A stretch of 64,000 nucleotides of DNA, taken from positions 29,846 to 93,845 of the forward strand of contig NZ_JAFEXF010000008.1 in NCBI RefSeq assembly GCF_016905445.1, in the 5' to 3' direction. The notes beneath the pieces are model-generated. The model was given only the letters and a program-made list of their open reading frames with translations. It was not told the DNA's origin and made no database searches. The position numbers and the translations under genes are program-made. Positions 1 to 8,041 of this stretch are shown here, piece after piece. Each line of letters starts with the position of its first letter. Positions within the stretch are counted from its first letter, which is position 1. Origin of the DNA: Streptomyces sp. G44 (lineage in GTDB: Bacteria; Actinomycetota; Actinomycetes; Streptomycetales; Streptomycetaceae).

Positions 1-313
1 TGTGGTAGAAGTCCGGGGCCTTCATGGTGAGAGCCCCGGAGTCGAGGAGATCGCAGAGGATCACTTTGGTCACGACCGCGGGCAGCTTCAGCTGGGCCGC
101 GATCTCGGCGACGGAGGTCGGGGCTCCGCAGAGGCCGAGGGCCGCGGAGTGCTCGGGTCCGAGGTAGCCGAGCGGGGTCGCCCCGGTGGCCATCACCTGG
201 GAGAGCAGGTCGAGTTGGGTGGTCGGTCTGGTCCGTCCGTTGCTGACGGTGTAGGGACGGACGAGCCGTCCCGCGGCGTCGTCGAGCCAGGGCCCGTCGT
301 GCGGGGCCGCCAC
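1..313 (-). CDS. DUF742 protein of a conservon (CvnC-like), 3' end outside the window
   Basis: I translated the minus strand from the GTG at 313 and it stays open to the window edge, about 104 residues. The protein begins VAAPHDGPWLDD, followed by RLVRPYTVSNGRT and a winged-helix-like stretch with TSVAEIAAQLKLP, which is typical of DUF742. In Streptomyces conservons this protein follows the roadblock protein and precedes a small Ras-like GTPase. It is thought to form a membrane-associated signalling complex with them. The start lies 3 nt past the roadblock stop, so the genes are co-transcribed. The GTPase gene would be expected just left of position 1. Confidence 0.88.
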   Translation of the reverse strand, partial: MAAPHDGPWLDDAAGRLVRPYTVSNGRTRPTTQLDLLSQVMATGATPLGYLGPEHSAALGLCGAPTSVAEIAAQLKLPAVVTKVILCDLLDSGALTMKAPDFYH

Positions 314-315
314 GC

Positions 316-750
316 TCAGCGCCTCATCGACGCGGGTTCCCCGGCCGGCTGCCGGGGCGCGGTGATCAGGTAGGGGCGCACGCTCTTGACGAGCATCGCC
401 ATCTCGTAGCCGAGGACGGCCGCGTCCGCGTCGCGGCCCGCGAGCACGGCGAGGCAGGTGCCCGAGCCCGCCGTGGAGACGAACAGCAGGGTGGAGTCGA
501 GCTCCACGACGACCTGCCGGACGTCCCCGCCGTCCCCGAAGCGGACACCGGCGCTGCGCCCGAGCGAGTAGAGGCCCGAGGCGAGGGCCGCCATGTGGTC
601 GGCGCTGTCCGGGTCGAGGCCGTGCACCGACTTCACGAGCCCGTCGGAGGAGAGCAGGACGGCACTGCGGGTGTGCGGCACGCGCTGCACGAGTCCGCTC
701 ATCAGCCAGTCGAGATCGGATACATGGCCGGTCGGCGCATCGCTCGCCAT
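316..750 (-). CDS. Roadblock/LC7 domain protein (CvnB-like)
   Basis: This 144-residue protein starts MASDAPTGHVSDLDWLMSGLVQ and contains the roadblock fold signature around VLLSSDGLVKSVHGLD. Such proteins in bacteria (MglB type) act as GAPs or scaffolds for a small Ras-like GTPase. The reading frame extends back to an ATG at 825, but the ATG at 750 has an AAGGAG ribosome site about 10 nt upstream and gives the normal family length. It lies between the kinase-like gene (71 nt upstream) and the DUF742 gene (next start at 313), which is the standard conservon order. Confidence 0.93.
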   Translation of the reverse strand: MASDAPTGHVSDLDWLMSGLVQRVPHTRSAVLLSSDGLVKSVHGLDPDSADHMAALASGLYSLGRSAGVRFGDGGDVRQVVVELDSTLLFVSTAGSGTCLAVLAGRDADAAVLGYEMAMLVKSVRPYLITAPRQPAGEPASMRR

Positions 751-821
751 GGTGGATCGACTCCTTGAGATACGACGTACGAGGGTCTGCGTGTGCGGAG
801 GGGGTGGGGGGTGGCCGGGCG

Positions 822-2639
822 TCATCGTGCTGTTCGACCGCCCTGCCCGCCGCCGTCACGGGGGAGGCCGCCGCCCTCCCGCGGGGCGGGGTCGCGCGCG
901 TCCTGCGCCTGGGCCAGGCCGATGCCGCGCTGGAACGCGGCCATCAGCCCCGGGTCGTGGCCGACGAGCTGGTCGCTGTCGGGCCGCGGTCCCGGGGAGT
1001 CCCGCAGCTGGGGCGCGAGGTGCTCCTGCGCGCGCCGTTTGGGGAGATGGGGTCTGCCGACCCGCCCCCGTACGGCGCCGCCGAGGGGCGTCAGCGGCGC
1101 GGCGGCGTTCTCGGCGGCGGTCTGCCGGTCCTCGGGGCGGATGCCGGGGACGGCGTCGGCGGGCGTCGGCCGGTCCTGCCGGGCGCCGCGCACGGGCAGG
1201 GGCCGGACTTCGGCCCGGTCGGGGGCCGTGTCGCGCGGCGGCTGGGCCGGCACGGGGGCGGGTTCCTGGCGCGGCTCCGGCCGGGCGTGCGCCTGAGGTC
1301 GCGGGCCACCAGCACCTCGTACGTCCGGGGTGTGCGCCACGACCTCCGGAGCATGCGGCACGACGTCCTGAGCGTGCCGTGCCGCGCCCTGCGCGTGCCG
1401 CGGTACGTCGCTCACGGCGGGCTCGTCCTGCGGCTCGGCGCCCAGCAGTTCCTGGGGCAGGATCAGGACGGCCTGGACCCCGCCGTAGATGTTGGCCTGG
1501 AGCCGGACCGCGACGCCGTGCCGCCGGGCGAGCGCGGCGACCACGAAGAGGCCGATCCGCCCGTCCTGGAGCAGACTCGCGACGTTCACCTGGTCGGGGT
1601 CGGCGAGCAGCCGGTTCATCTTGGTCTGCTCGGCGAGGGGCATGCCGAGGCCCCGGTCCTCGACCTCGACGGCGAGCCCCGCGGTGACGAGGTTGGCGCG
1701 CAGCAGGACCTGGGTGTGCGGGGCGGAGAACACCGTGGCGTTCTCGACGAGTTCGGCGAGGAGGTGGATGACGTCGGCCACGGCGTGCCCGCGCAGGGTG
1801 CCGTCGACGGGCGGCACGAGCTTGACGCGGGAGTACTGCTCGACCTCGGCGATGGCGGAGCGCATCACCTCGGTCATCGAGACGGGGCTGCTCCACTGGC
1901 GGCGCGAGACGGCGCCGCCGAGCACGGCGAGGTTCTCGGCGTGCCTGCGGATGCGGGTGGCGAGGTGGTCGACGTGGAAGAGCCCCTTGAGCAGCTCGGG
2001 GTCCTCGATGTCGTTCTCCAGCTCGTCGAGCAGGGAGATCTCGCGGTGCACCAGCGACTGGAGGCGCCGGGCGAGGTTGACGAAGACCTCGACCTTCTGT
2101 TCGCTGCCCGCGTGGCTGGAGAGCTGGGCGGCTTGCAGGACGGCGTCGACGGCGGCGTCCTGGGCGCGGGTCAGCTCGGCGGCGAGCCGGTCGAACTCGT
2201 CGCCGTCCGGCCGGTCCGGCGGCGGTGTCGCGCGGGCGGGGGGCTCGGCGCCGCGGCGCAGCTGCTCGACGACACCGCGCAGCTCGGACTGGCCCTGCGC
2301 GGCGGCCCTGCGCAGGGCCCCCACGCGGTCCCGTACGGACCTGGCGGCACGCTCGGCCGCCACGGCGGCGATCACGATGCCGGCGAGGCCGACGAGCGCC
2401 GCGGCGGTGAGGGCCGCGAGCAGGGCGGGGCCGGGCCGCACGCCGGTCGTGCGCAGGGTGAAGAGCACGGCCGCGCAGGCGCTCAGGCCCACGGCGACGG
2501 CGGGCAGCACGGCGATGCGCAGGAGCTGCGGCCGTATGTGGGTCTCGGGCAGGGCGGTGGCGGTGCGGCTCCCGGGCCTGCCGTGCCGGCCGCCCTCACG
2601 GCGGTCTGCGCGGGTGGCCGGTGCGCGTAGGTGAGACAT
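822..2639 (-). CDS. Conservon sensor histidine kinase-like ATP-binding protein (CvnA-like)
   Basis: From the ATG at 2639 (AGGA 6 nt upstream) this is 605 residues. Two hydrophobic segments lie near the N-terminus (LLRIAVLPAVAVGLSACAAV and the following ALLAALTAAALVGLAGIVIA). A linker rich in Arg, Glu and Ala follows, then a HATPase_c domain with N-box HLLAELVENATVFS, G1 box VEDRGLGMP and G2 box GRIGLFVVAALARRHG. I see no clear phospho-accepting H-box, as is usual for this family. The C-terminal 200 residues are a disordered Pro/Arg/Ala-rich tail. It is the first gene of the conservon and probably the membrane input component. The ORF can be read further upstream to 2723, but that extension has no family resemblance. 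Confidence 0.9.
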   Translation of the reverse strand: MSHLRAPATRADRREGGRHGRPGSRTATALPETHIRPQLLRIAVLPAVAVGLSACAAVLFTLRTTGVRPGPALLAALTAAALVGLAGIVIAAVAAERAARSVRDRVGALRRAAAQGQSELRGVVEQLRRGAEPPARATPPPDRPDGDEFDRLAAELTRAQDAAVDAVLQAAQLSSHAGSEQKVEVFVNLARRLQSLVHREISLLDELENDIEDPELLKGLFHVDHLATRIRRHAENLAVLGGAVSRRQWSSPVSMTEVMRSAIAEVEQYSRVKLVPPVDGTLRGHAVADVIHLLAELVENATVFSAPHTQVLLRANLVTAGLAVEVEDRGLGMPLAEQTKMNRLLADPDQVNVASLLQDGRIGLFVVAALARRHGVAVRLQANIYGGVQAVLILPQELLGAEPQDEPAVSDVPRHAQGAARHAQDVVPHAPEVVAHTPDVRGAGGPRPQAHARPEPRQEPAPVPAQPPRDTAPDRAEVRPLPVRGARQDRPTPADAVPGIRPEDRQTAAENAAAPLTPLGGAVRGRVGRPHLPKRRAQEHLAPQLRDSPGPRPDSDQLVGHDPGLMAAFQRGIGLAQAQDARDPAPREGGGLPRDGGGQGGRTAR

Positions 2640-2838
2640 CTGCGTCCTCGGTACGTGGCGACGGAGCTCCGGCGGGTGGCCCGACTCCCTTGTGCGGCAT
2701 GGTTTTCGGCATGGTTTCGGCATCGCCGTGCCGGCCGACAGGTCGCGATGGCATGCCTGCGCCGTGATCGCAGCGTCGCCCGACGGCCACTCACAGTAGT
2801 CGGCAACACATCATGTGCGGTGGGCAGTTGACAAAGTC

Positions 2839-2857
2839 AGCGGGACCGCGTCCCGCT
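2839..2857. promoter_or_regulatory. Perfect 8-bp dyad upstream of the conservon
   Basis: AGCGGGAC and its exact complement GTCCCGCT are separated by CGC. The site is 200 nt upstream of the CvnA start and next to a TTGTCA/TTGACA-like hexamer at 2828-2834. It could be a regulator site or a hairpin. No regulator can be assigned. Confidence 0.4.
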
Positions 2858-2966
2858 CTGGTATGACGCGTCGTACGACAGCCCGATTCAATTCGTACGC
2901 GAGTCCGATGCGCGGTCCGATGACACGACCGCGCACGCGACACGGACCCGGACAGGCGTTCACGCG

Positions 2967-3002
2967 CAGCGGCGCCCCGGCCGGTCGGCCGGGGCGCCGC
3001 TG
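2967..3002 (-). terminator. 16-bp perfect hairpin, terminator of the MBL-fold gene
   Basis: The left arm CAGCGGCGCCCCGGCC is followed by the loop GGTC and the exact complementary arm. It lies 58 nt beyond the stop of the leftward gene ending at 3061. There is no U-tract, as is common for Streptomyces terminators. Confidence 0.75.
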
Positions 3003-3060
3003 GTCTTCCGCTCGCCGCGCGCGAGATGGTGCGGGCGCGGGTCAAGCCACGGGCTGCGGG

Positions 3061-4260
3061 CTAAGCCACGGGCGCCGCTTCCTGGTCGCCGCTGTCCGTC
3101 GTCGTGGCCCGCGGCCGGTCGGCCGTCGGCGGCTCGGGCCAGCCGCCGTCCGGCACGACCGCGACGCCGCGCCACCAGGGCGCGTCGGGCACGGTCCGGG
3201 CGCCGGGCTCGAAGGGCTCGCCGGGACGGGGCAGCGCGATCCTGGCGCCCGCGCGGCGCGCCGCGGCGAGGGTGCCCTCCCCCGGCTCCGACCACGGATG
3301 CGGGGCGAGGTTGAACGTCCCCCAGTGGATCGGCAGCATCAGCCCCTGCGCGTGCCCGCCCTGGAGGTCGAGGTGGGCCCGCATGCCCTCCTCGGGCGTC
3401 ATGTGGATGTCGGGCCAGAACGCGCTGTACGCGCCGATCTGGATCATCGTCACGTCGAACGGTCCGTGCTCGGCGCCGATCTCGCGGAAGCCGGGGAAGT
3501 AGCCCGTGTCCCCGCTGTGGTAGACGCGGTGCTCCGGCCCGGCGACCACCCAGGAGGCCCAGAGCGTGTGCTGCTGGTTGCGCAGGCCGCGGCCGCAGAA
3601 GTGCCGTGCGGGGGTCGCCGTCAGCGTCAGCCCCGCCACCTCCGCCGACTCGTGCCAGTCCAGCTCGCGGAGCCGGTCGGCGGGCACGCCCCAGCGCTCC
3701 AGGTGGGCGCCGACGCCGAGCGGCACGGCGAACACCGTGTCCGTGCCGGCCAGCGCCTTGATCGTCGGCATGTCCAGGTGGTCGTAGTGGTCGTGTGAGA
3801 CGACCACTACGTCGACCGGGCCGAGGGCCGCCAGCGGCACCGGCACGGGATGCAGCCGCTTGGGCCCCGCGAAGGAGAACGGCGAGCACCGCTCGCCCCA
3901 CACCGGGTCGAAGAGCACGCGTCGGCCGTCGATCTCGGCGAGGACGCTGGAGTGCCCCATCCAGGTGACGCGCAGCCCGTCGGCCGGCGGCTTGGCGAGG
4001 TCGGCGAGGGTGGTGGCGTGCACGGGGACCGTGCCGGCGGGGCCGCGGCGTACGCGCTCCTCCTTGCGGAAATAGATCTTGGCGAACTCCAGGGTGGATC
4101 CCGAGGGCCGGGTCCGCGCCCCTACGGGGTTCTGGAAGGAGCCCTCGGCCACGGAGAAGTGCGGCGATCTGCGGATGCGGGCCAGCCGGGCACCGGCCGG
4201 ATCCGCTCCGAAAGCGGGGGTCCGCAGCGAGCGGAGCCCGGGAATCAGGGACCGGGACAC
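3061..4260 (-). CDS. MBL-fold metallohydrolase, NAPE-PLD-like
   Basis: This 399-residue protein starts at a GTG with AGGAGG 4 nt upstream. The zinc-binding motif SHDHYDHLD (about residues 155-163, H156, H158, D160, H161) is intact. Later ligands are probably in ARHFCGRGL, YHSGDTGYF and LPIHWGTF. The order and length match the N-acyl-phosphatidylethanolamine phospholipase D / UlaG-like branch of the metallo-beta-lactamase superfamily, so a phosphodiester or lactone substrate is plausible. The actual substrate is not known. It is divergent from the CMD gene at 4443 and followed by a strong terminator. Confidence 0.9.
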   Translation of the reverse strand: MSRSLIPGLRSLRTPAFGADPAGARLARIRRSPHFSVAEGSFQNPVGARTRPSGSTLEFAKIYFRKEERVRRGPAGTVPVHATTLADLAKPPADGLRVTWMGHSSVLAEIDGRRVLFDPVWGERCSPFSFAGPKRLHPVPVPLAALGPVDVVVVSHDHYDHLDMPTIKALAGTDTVFAVPLGVGAHLERWGVPADRLRELDWHESAEVAGLTLTATPARHFCGRGLRNQQHTLWASWVVAGPEHRVYHSGDTGYFPGFREIGAEHGPFDVTMIQIGAYSAFWPDIHMTPEEGMRAHLDLQGGHAQGLMLPIHWGTFNLAPHPWSEPGEGTLAAARRAGARIALPRPGEPFEPGARTVPDAPWWRGVAVVPDGGWPEPPTADRPRATTTDSGDQEAAPVA

Positions 4261-4398
4261 GGGACCTCCTGAGGGGGTGACTGGGCCTACCCATTATGTC
4301 CACGCCGCGCGACGCCACATTCCCGGAGGGTCGGCCGGGCGGATCGGACGGCTCGGCCCGGATGTCACATTCCCGGGGCCTCGCTCCGTCCCATCAGT

Positions 4399-4421
4399 GA
4401 TCCGGTGACCGTCACCGGATC
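4399..4421. promoter_or_regulatory. 23-bp perfect palindrome, candidate TetR operator
   Basis: The arm GATCCGGTGAC, a central C, and the exact complementary arm form a dyad that ends 8 nt before the GGAGGTG ribosome site of the CMD gene. A TetR-family gene lies directly downstream (5071). TetR regulators usually bind such dyads near their own operon, so this is the best candidate operator. This is inference. Confidence 0.6.
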
Positions 4422-4442
4422 ACGACACCGGAGGTGACCCTC

Positions 4443-5021
4443 ATGGCCCGCGTCTCGCTCGCCCCTCGCCGCACTCTCTTCTTCCGCCTCATGGAGTGGT
4501 ACTCGAAGCGGACCTACGGCAAGGTCCTCGACCCCGGCAAGGCCATGGCCCACAACCCGCGCGCGCTGTGGAGCTACCTCCGCTTCGAGCAGGGTGTGAC
4601 CAAGTGGAACAAGCTCGACACCGACCTCAAGGAACTCGCCGTGATGACGTCGGCCGCCGCGATCGGCTGCTCGTGGTGCATGGACTTCGGGTTCTGGGAG
4701 TCGCACAAGCGCGGCCTGGACGCCCGGAAGCTGCGGGACGTGCCCGTCTGGCGGGACAGCGACGCCTACACCCCGCTGGAGCGTGACGTGATGGAGTACG
4801 CGGAGGCGATGACCGCGAACCCGCCCACCGTCGACGACGCCCTCGCCGGGCGTCTGCGCGAGCGCCTCGGCGAGCCCGCCTTCGTCGAGCTGACCGCGAT
4901 GGTCGCCCTGGAGAACTACCGCTCCCGCTTCAACTCGGCGCTGGGCCTGACCAGTCAGGGCTTCAAGGACTCCTGCGACCTCCGCGACATGCGGGACCGG
5001 CCGCGCGCCGACGCGCAGTGA
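4443..5021 (+). CDS. Carboxymuconolactone decarboxylase (AhpD-like) family protein
   Basis: The protein has 192 residues. The ATG at 4443 is chosen because GGAGGTG lies 6 nt upstream, and the in-frame GTG at 4434 would overlap that site. The core AAAIGCSWCMDFGFWESHKR carries the CxxC pair (C76, C79) and a nearby His (H88) of the AhpD/CMD family, seen in thiol-dependent peroxide reduction or related redox chemistry rather than true decarboxylation. It is followed 49 nt later by a TetR regulator on the same strand, and a palindrome overlaps its promoter. The pair may be a small redox-responsive unit. Confidence 0.88.
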   Translation: MARVSLAPRRTLFFRLMEWYSKRTYGKVLDPGKAMAHNPRALWSYLRFEQGVTKWNKLDTDLKELAVMTSAAAIGCSWCMDFGFWESHKRGLDARKLRDVPVWRDSDAYTPLERDVMEYAEAMTANPPTVDDALAGRLRERLGEPAFVELTAMVALENYRSRFNSALGLTSQGFKDSCDLRDMRDRPRADAQ

Positions 5022-5057
5022 CGCCTCGGGGGTTCCTGCGCCGTCTGCGGGCCTGGG

Positions 5058-5063
5058 TAGGGT
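5058..5063 (+). promoter_or_regulatory. -10 box TAGGGT of the TetR gene, probably leaderless
   Basis: TAGGGT ends 7 nt before the GTG at 5071, so transcription would start at about that codon. No ribosome site is visible. Confidence 0.5.
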
Positions 5064-5070
5064 GCAGCGC

Positions 5071-5685
5071 GTGACTGGGGTGCGGTTGAGCGTGACGGAG
5101 CGGCGGGCGGAGATGCTCGTCGCGACCGTCGAACAGATAGAACGGCGGGGCGTGGCGGCCGTGCGGATCGCGGACGTCGCGGCCGCCCTCGGGGTGAGCA
5201 ACGCGCTGGTGCTGTACCACTTCTCGTCCAAGGAGAAGCTCGTCGCCGCCGCCTTCGAGCACGCCGCGCTGCGCGACCTGACCCGGCTGCGCAAGCTGCT
5301 GGGCCGCCGCACCTCGGCCGTGCGGCGGCTGCGCGCGGCCGTGCGGTGGTACGCGCCGACGGCGCGGGCCAAGGGCTGGCGGCTGTGGATAGAGGGCTGG
5401 TCCGCCGCCCTGCGGGAGCCGACGCTACGCGCGGTGACCCGTGACCTCGACCGCCAGTGGAAGGCGGCGCTGACGGAGGTCATCGCGGAGGGTTCGGCCG
5501 CGGGCGAGTTCCACTGCCCGGACCCCGAGGGGGCGGCCCTGCGCCTCACCGCACTCCTGGACGGTCTGGCGGTCCAGCTGACGGCCTACGAGGGCGCACT
5601 CCCCCGCGCCCGGGCCCGCGAATGGACGGACGAGGCCCTGGCAAGAGAACTGGGCCTGCACCCCACAGAACTGACAACGGCATAG
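5071..5685 (+). CDS. TetR family transcriptional regulator
   Basis: This is about 204 residues from the GTG at 5071. An earlier in-frame GTG at 5062 falls inside the likely -10 box, so it is less likely. The N-terminal HTH reads AAVRIADVAAALGVSNALVLYHFSSKEKL, the standard TetR DNA-binding helix pair. The C-terminal part (YAPTARAKGWRLWIEGWSAALREP) resembles the BetI-like TetR_C_6 ligand domain. It sits behind the CMD gene and probably represses it through the palindrome at 4399-4421. The inducer is unknown. Confidence 0.9.
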   Translation: MTGVRLSVTERRAEMLVATVEQIERRGVAAVRIADVAAALGVSNALVLYHFSSKEKLVAAAFEHAALRDLTRLRKLLGRRTSAVRRLRAAVRWYAPTARAKGWRLWIEGWSAALREPTLRAVTRDLDRQWKAALTEVIAEGSAAGEFHCPDPEGAALRLTALLDGLAVQLTAYEGALPRARAREWTDEALARELGLHPTELTTA

Positions 5686-5724
5686 CCCCCGAGGCGACGC
5701 GAGGACCCGACCTGAAGGGCACGC

Positions 5725-5841
5725 CCCTTGAGGGGCGCGGGGAACTGCGCGAGCAACCACCCCCAACCCGCACCCAACCCACAAGCGCACACCCCCTCAG
5801 GGGCGCGGGGAACTGCGCAACCAACCACCCCCAACCCGCAC
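5725..5841. repeat. Two copies of a 49-nt intergenic repeat
   Basis: Copies at 5725-5773 and 5793-5841 share GGGGCGCGGGGAACTGCGC followed by an AACCACCCCCAACCCGCAC tail. Each starts with a CCCCT-AGGGG type dyad. They lie between the 3' ends of two convergent genes, as expected of a terminator-linked element. A third, diverged copy is at 59437-59480. I recall similar sequence in many Streptomyces intergenic regions. Confidence 0.8.
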
Positions 5842-5862
5842 GCAGAAAACCGACGCCCCCCA

Positions 5863-5915
5863 CCGGCACCCACACCCCCGGCACCCACACACCCCCGGCA
5901 CCCACACCCCCGCCC
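5863..5915. repeat. C-rich short tandem repeat
   Basis: There are three copies of a 16-18 nt unit built on CCGGCACCCACACCCC. They lie just downstream of the SGNH hydrolase stop codon. No function is visible. Confidence 0.65.
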
Positions 5916-5928
5916 ACCCAGCGGAGCG

Positions 5929-6735
5929 CTAAAGCGGCAAAAGATCCGGCCGCTTCGCCGCCACATGATCCCCCGAGCTCTCCCCCCGGATACGCCGCCC
6001 GATCCACGGCACCAGATACTCCCGCGCCCAGAGGATGTCGTCCCGCCGCAGATCCAACGCACCACGACGCGGCAGCGGCGGCCACGCCTGGTCGGGATCG
6101 GCCGGCACCTCCAGACCGAGCACCTGCGCGGCCCGCAGCGCCACCCGCGTATGCCCCTCGGCGGACAGGTGCAGCCGGTCGCCGTCCCAGGCCCGGCGGT
6201 CCTGAACGGTCTTGAGGGACCACAGGTCGAGCACGGGGCAGCCGTAGCGATCGGCGACCGCCCGCACATGCATGTTGTACGTGGCGATCTTGCCGCGCAG
6301 ATGCTTCAGGACGGCGATGCCCCGGGTGTCGAACCCGGTGGTCACCATGACCGTGCCGACCGCCGACGAGAGGTCGGCGACGGCCCGCTCGAAGCGCTCC
6401 GCCAGCTCGTCGGGATCGGCGCCGGGGCGGATGATGTCGTTGCCGCCCGCGCAGAACGTCACGAGGTCGGGGGCGAGCTCCTTGGCGCGCGGCACCTGGT
6501 CCGCGACGATCTGGTCGAGGAGCTTGCCGCGCACGGCGAGGTTGGCGTACCGGAAGGTGTGCTCGGGTACCCGGTCGTCCAGCAGGACGGCGAGGCGATC
6601 GGCCCACCCGACGAACGTCCCGTCGGGTCCCGGGTCACCCACGCCCTCGGTGAAGCTGTCGCCGAGCGCTGCGAAGGAGTTGAACACGCCGCTGTTGATG
6701 GGGTGATGGATGAAGGTTGTCGACTCTGCGCTCAC
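5929..6735 (-). CDS. SGNH/GDSL-family hydrolase
   Basis: This 268-residue protein has block I FAALGDSFTEG with the nucleophile Ser at about residue 27. The Gly/Asn oxyanion blocks follow (LAVRGK and CAGGNDI), and block V DRLHLSAEGH carries the catalytic Asp and His. This matches the SGNH esterase/lipase fold. There is no signal peptide, so it is probably cytoplasmic. The substrate (acyl ester or acetyl ester) cannot be told from sequence. It is monocistronic and convergent with the TetR gene across the repeat-rich stretch 5686-5928. Confidence 0.92.
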   Translation of the reverse strand: MSAESTTFIHHPINSGVFNSFAALGDSFTEGVGDPGPDGTFVGWADRLAVLLDDRVPEHTFRYANLAVRGKLLDQIVADQVPRAKELAPDLVTFCAGGNDIIRPGADPDELAERFERAVADLSSAVGTVMVTTGFDTRGIAVLKHLRGKIATYNMHVRAVADRYGCPVLDLWSLKTVQDRRAWDGDRLHLSAEGHTRVALRAAQVLGLEVPADPDQAWPPLPRRGALDLRRDDILWAREYLVPWIGRRIRGESSGDHVAAKRPDLLPL

Positions 6736-7006
6736 GTCGTCACATCTTTCACCTCCCTAAGTGACCTACGCCACCGTAGGGAGGGGTTGACGGGGCGTGA
6801 GATAAGCCACCGGTCAAGATTCCTTCAAAGGCGGAATAAGCACTGCCCCGCACCGGCGTTCCCGACCGTCACAGCCGCCGCGGCCGACAGCGCTCCGGCG
6901 GTCGGAATACGTCCACACGGGGGTGATCGCCCCGGAAAGCCGTGTCGTATCGTCGAAGGCGCATCCACCGGCGAGCGGCGCCGGCAGCAGAGCCAGAGGA
7001 GAGCCC

Positions 7007-7849
7007 GTGACCCAGCAGGTTCCACCGACAGACCTGCCAGAGCTGTCGGAGCGGTCGGAGCCGACCGTGCTGTCAGAGCCCCGCCTGACCGGGGTGCGCA
7101 ACTTCCGTGACGTGGGCGGGCTGCCGACCGTGGACGGCCGCCGCGTCCGCCCCGGGCGGCTCTTCCGCAGCGGCCACCTGGCGCACGCCACCGCCGAGGA
7201 CACCGCGTTCCTGACGTCGCTGGGCCTGCACACGATCTTCGACTTCCGCAACGCCGCCGACCAGCGGCTCGAAGGCCCGGACGTCGCGCTGCCCGGCGTG
7301 CGCAACGTGAACCTGCCGCTGACCGACCCGGCCGACGGCGCCGAGTTCTGGCGGATGGTCCGCGACGGCGATCTCGACCAGCTGCGCGCGGTCCTGTCCG
7401 ACGGCAAGGCCGCCGGCCGCATGTCGGCCTCGTACCGCACGATCATCAAGGAGCGCACGGCCGAGCACAGCCAGGTGCTGCACGCGCTCGCCGAGGACAG
7501 CGTGCCGGCGCTGATGCACTGCGCGGCGGGCAAGGACCGCGCGGGCCTGTCCATCGCGGTCACGCTGCTCGCCGTGGGCGTCGAGCGGGACGCCATCGAG
7601 GCGGACTACCTGGAGTCGAACGCGGCGCACCGCCGCTACAAGGTGCACCGCACGGACGGCTCCCCGAACGCGATGTCCCCCGAGGTCATGGAGCTGCTCA
7701 ACCCGCTCTTCGACGCCCGCGCCGAGTACCTGGCGGCGGCCTTCGAGACGATCGACCAGACCTGGGGCGACACCGACACGTATCTCTCGGAAGGCCTCAA
7801 GGTGACCCCGCGGACGCGTGAGCGGCTGCGCGAGCGCCTCCTCGACTGA
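7007..7849 (+). CDS. Tyrosine-protein phosphatase, Y_phosphatase3 family
   Basis: This is 280 residues from the GTG at 7007, which has GAGGAGAG just upstream. An upstream in-frame start at 6923 is less supported. The catalytic loop is HCAAGKDRAG (C172, R178), the CX5R signature. The preceding LTGVRNFRDVGGLPT and RLFRSGHLAHAT are conserved in the PtpB-like family. It should dephosphorylate phosphotyrosine or phosphoinositide-like substrates. No kinase or secretion signal lies nearby. Confidence 0.93.
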   Translation: MTQQVPPTDLPELSERSEPTVLSEPRLTGVRNFRDVGGLPTVDGRRVRPGRLFRSGHLAHATAEDTAFLTSLGLHTIFDFRNAADQRLEGPDVALPGVRNVNLPLTDPADGAEFWRMVRDGDLDQLRAVLSDGKAAGRMSASYRTIIKERTAEHSQVLHALAEDSVPALMHCAAGKDRAGLSIAVTLLAVGVERDAIEADYLESNAAHRRYKVHRTDGSPNAMSPEVMELLNPLFDARAEYLAAAFETIDQTWGDTDTYLSEGLKVTPRTRERLRERLLD

Positions 7850-7867
7850 CGCGCCCGCGGGGGTCCG

Positions 7868-8041
7868 TCACTTGTTCTGTGCGCCCAGTTCGAACAGCAG
7901 GTAGATGAAGGCCGCGAAGAGGTGGCCGACCGCCACGTAGATGATCAGCCGGACCCACAGCGCCCGCGGGAACTTCTCCTCCATCGTGTTCTTGGCGGGA
8001 CGCTCCGGTCGGGCGGGTCCCTGCGGTTCGGATGCGGTCAT
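7868..8041 (-). CDS. Small membrane protein, DUF6126 family
   Basis: This 57-residue protein begins MTASEPQGPARPERPAKN and has one transmembrane helix (VRLIIYVAVGHLFAAFIYLLFELG). Its ATG overlaps the stop of the upstream XRE-cupin gene in an ATGA junction, so the two are translationally coupled. Such pairs recur in Streptomyces to my knowledge. The function is unknown. It could be a membrane partner or a target of the regulator. Confidence 0.85.
   Translation of the reverse strand: MTASEPQGPARPERPAKNTMEEKFPRALWVRLIIYVAVGHLFAAFIYLLFELGAQNK

Larger units (their letters stand above)
2640..3060. other. 421-nt gene-free stretch
   Basis: No convincing gene lies here. Short ORFs on both strands are Arg/Ala/Pro-rich shadows. 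It holds the promoter side of the conservon, a dyad at 2839-2857 and a strong hairpin at 2967-3002 described separately. Confidence 0.7.

Noticed and set aside
765..2630. Plus-strand frames of 381-621 residues opposite the conservon kinase
   Set aside because: They are shadows of the minus-strand HATPase protein, which has intact N, G1 and G2 boxes.
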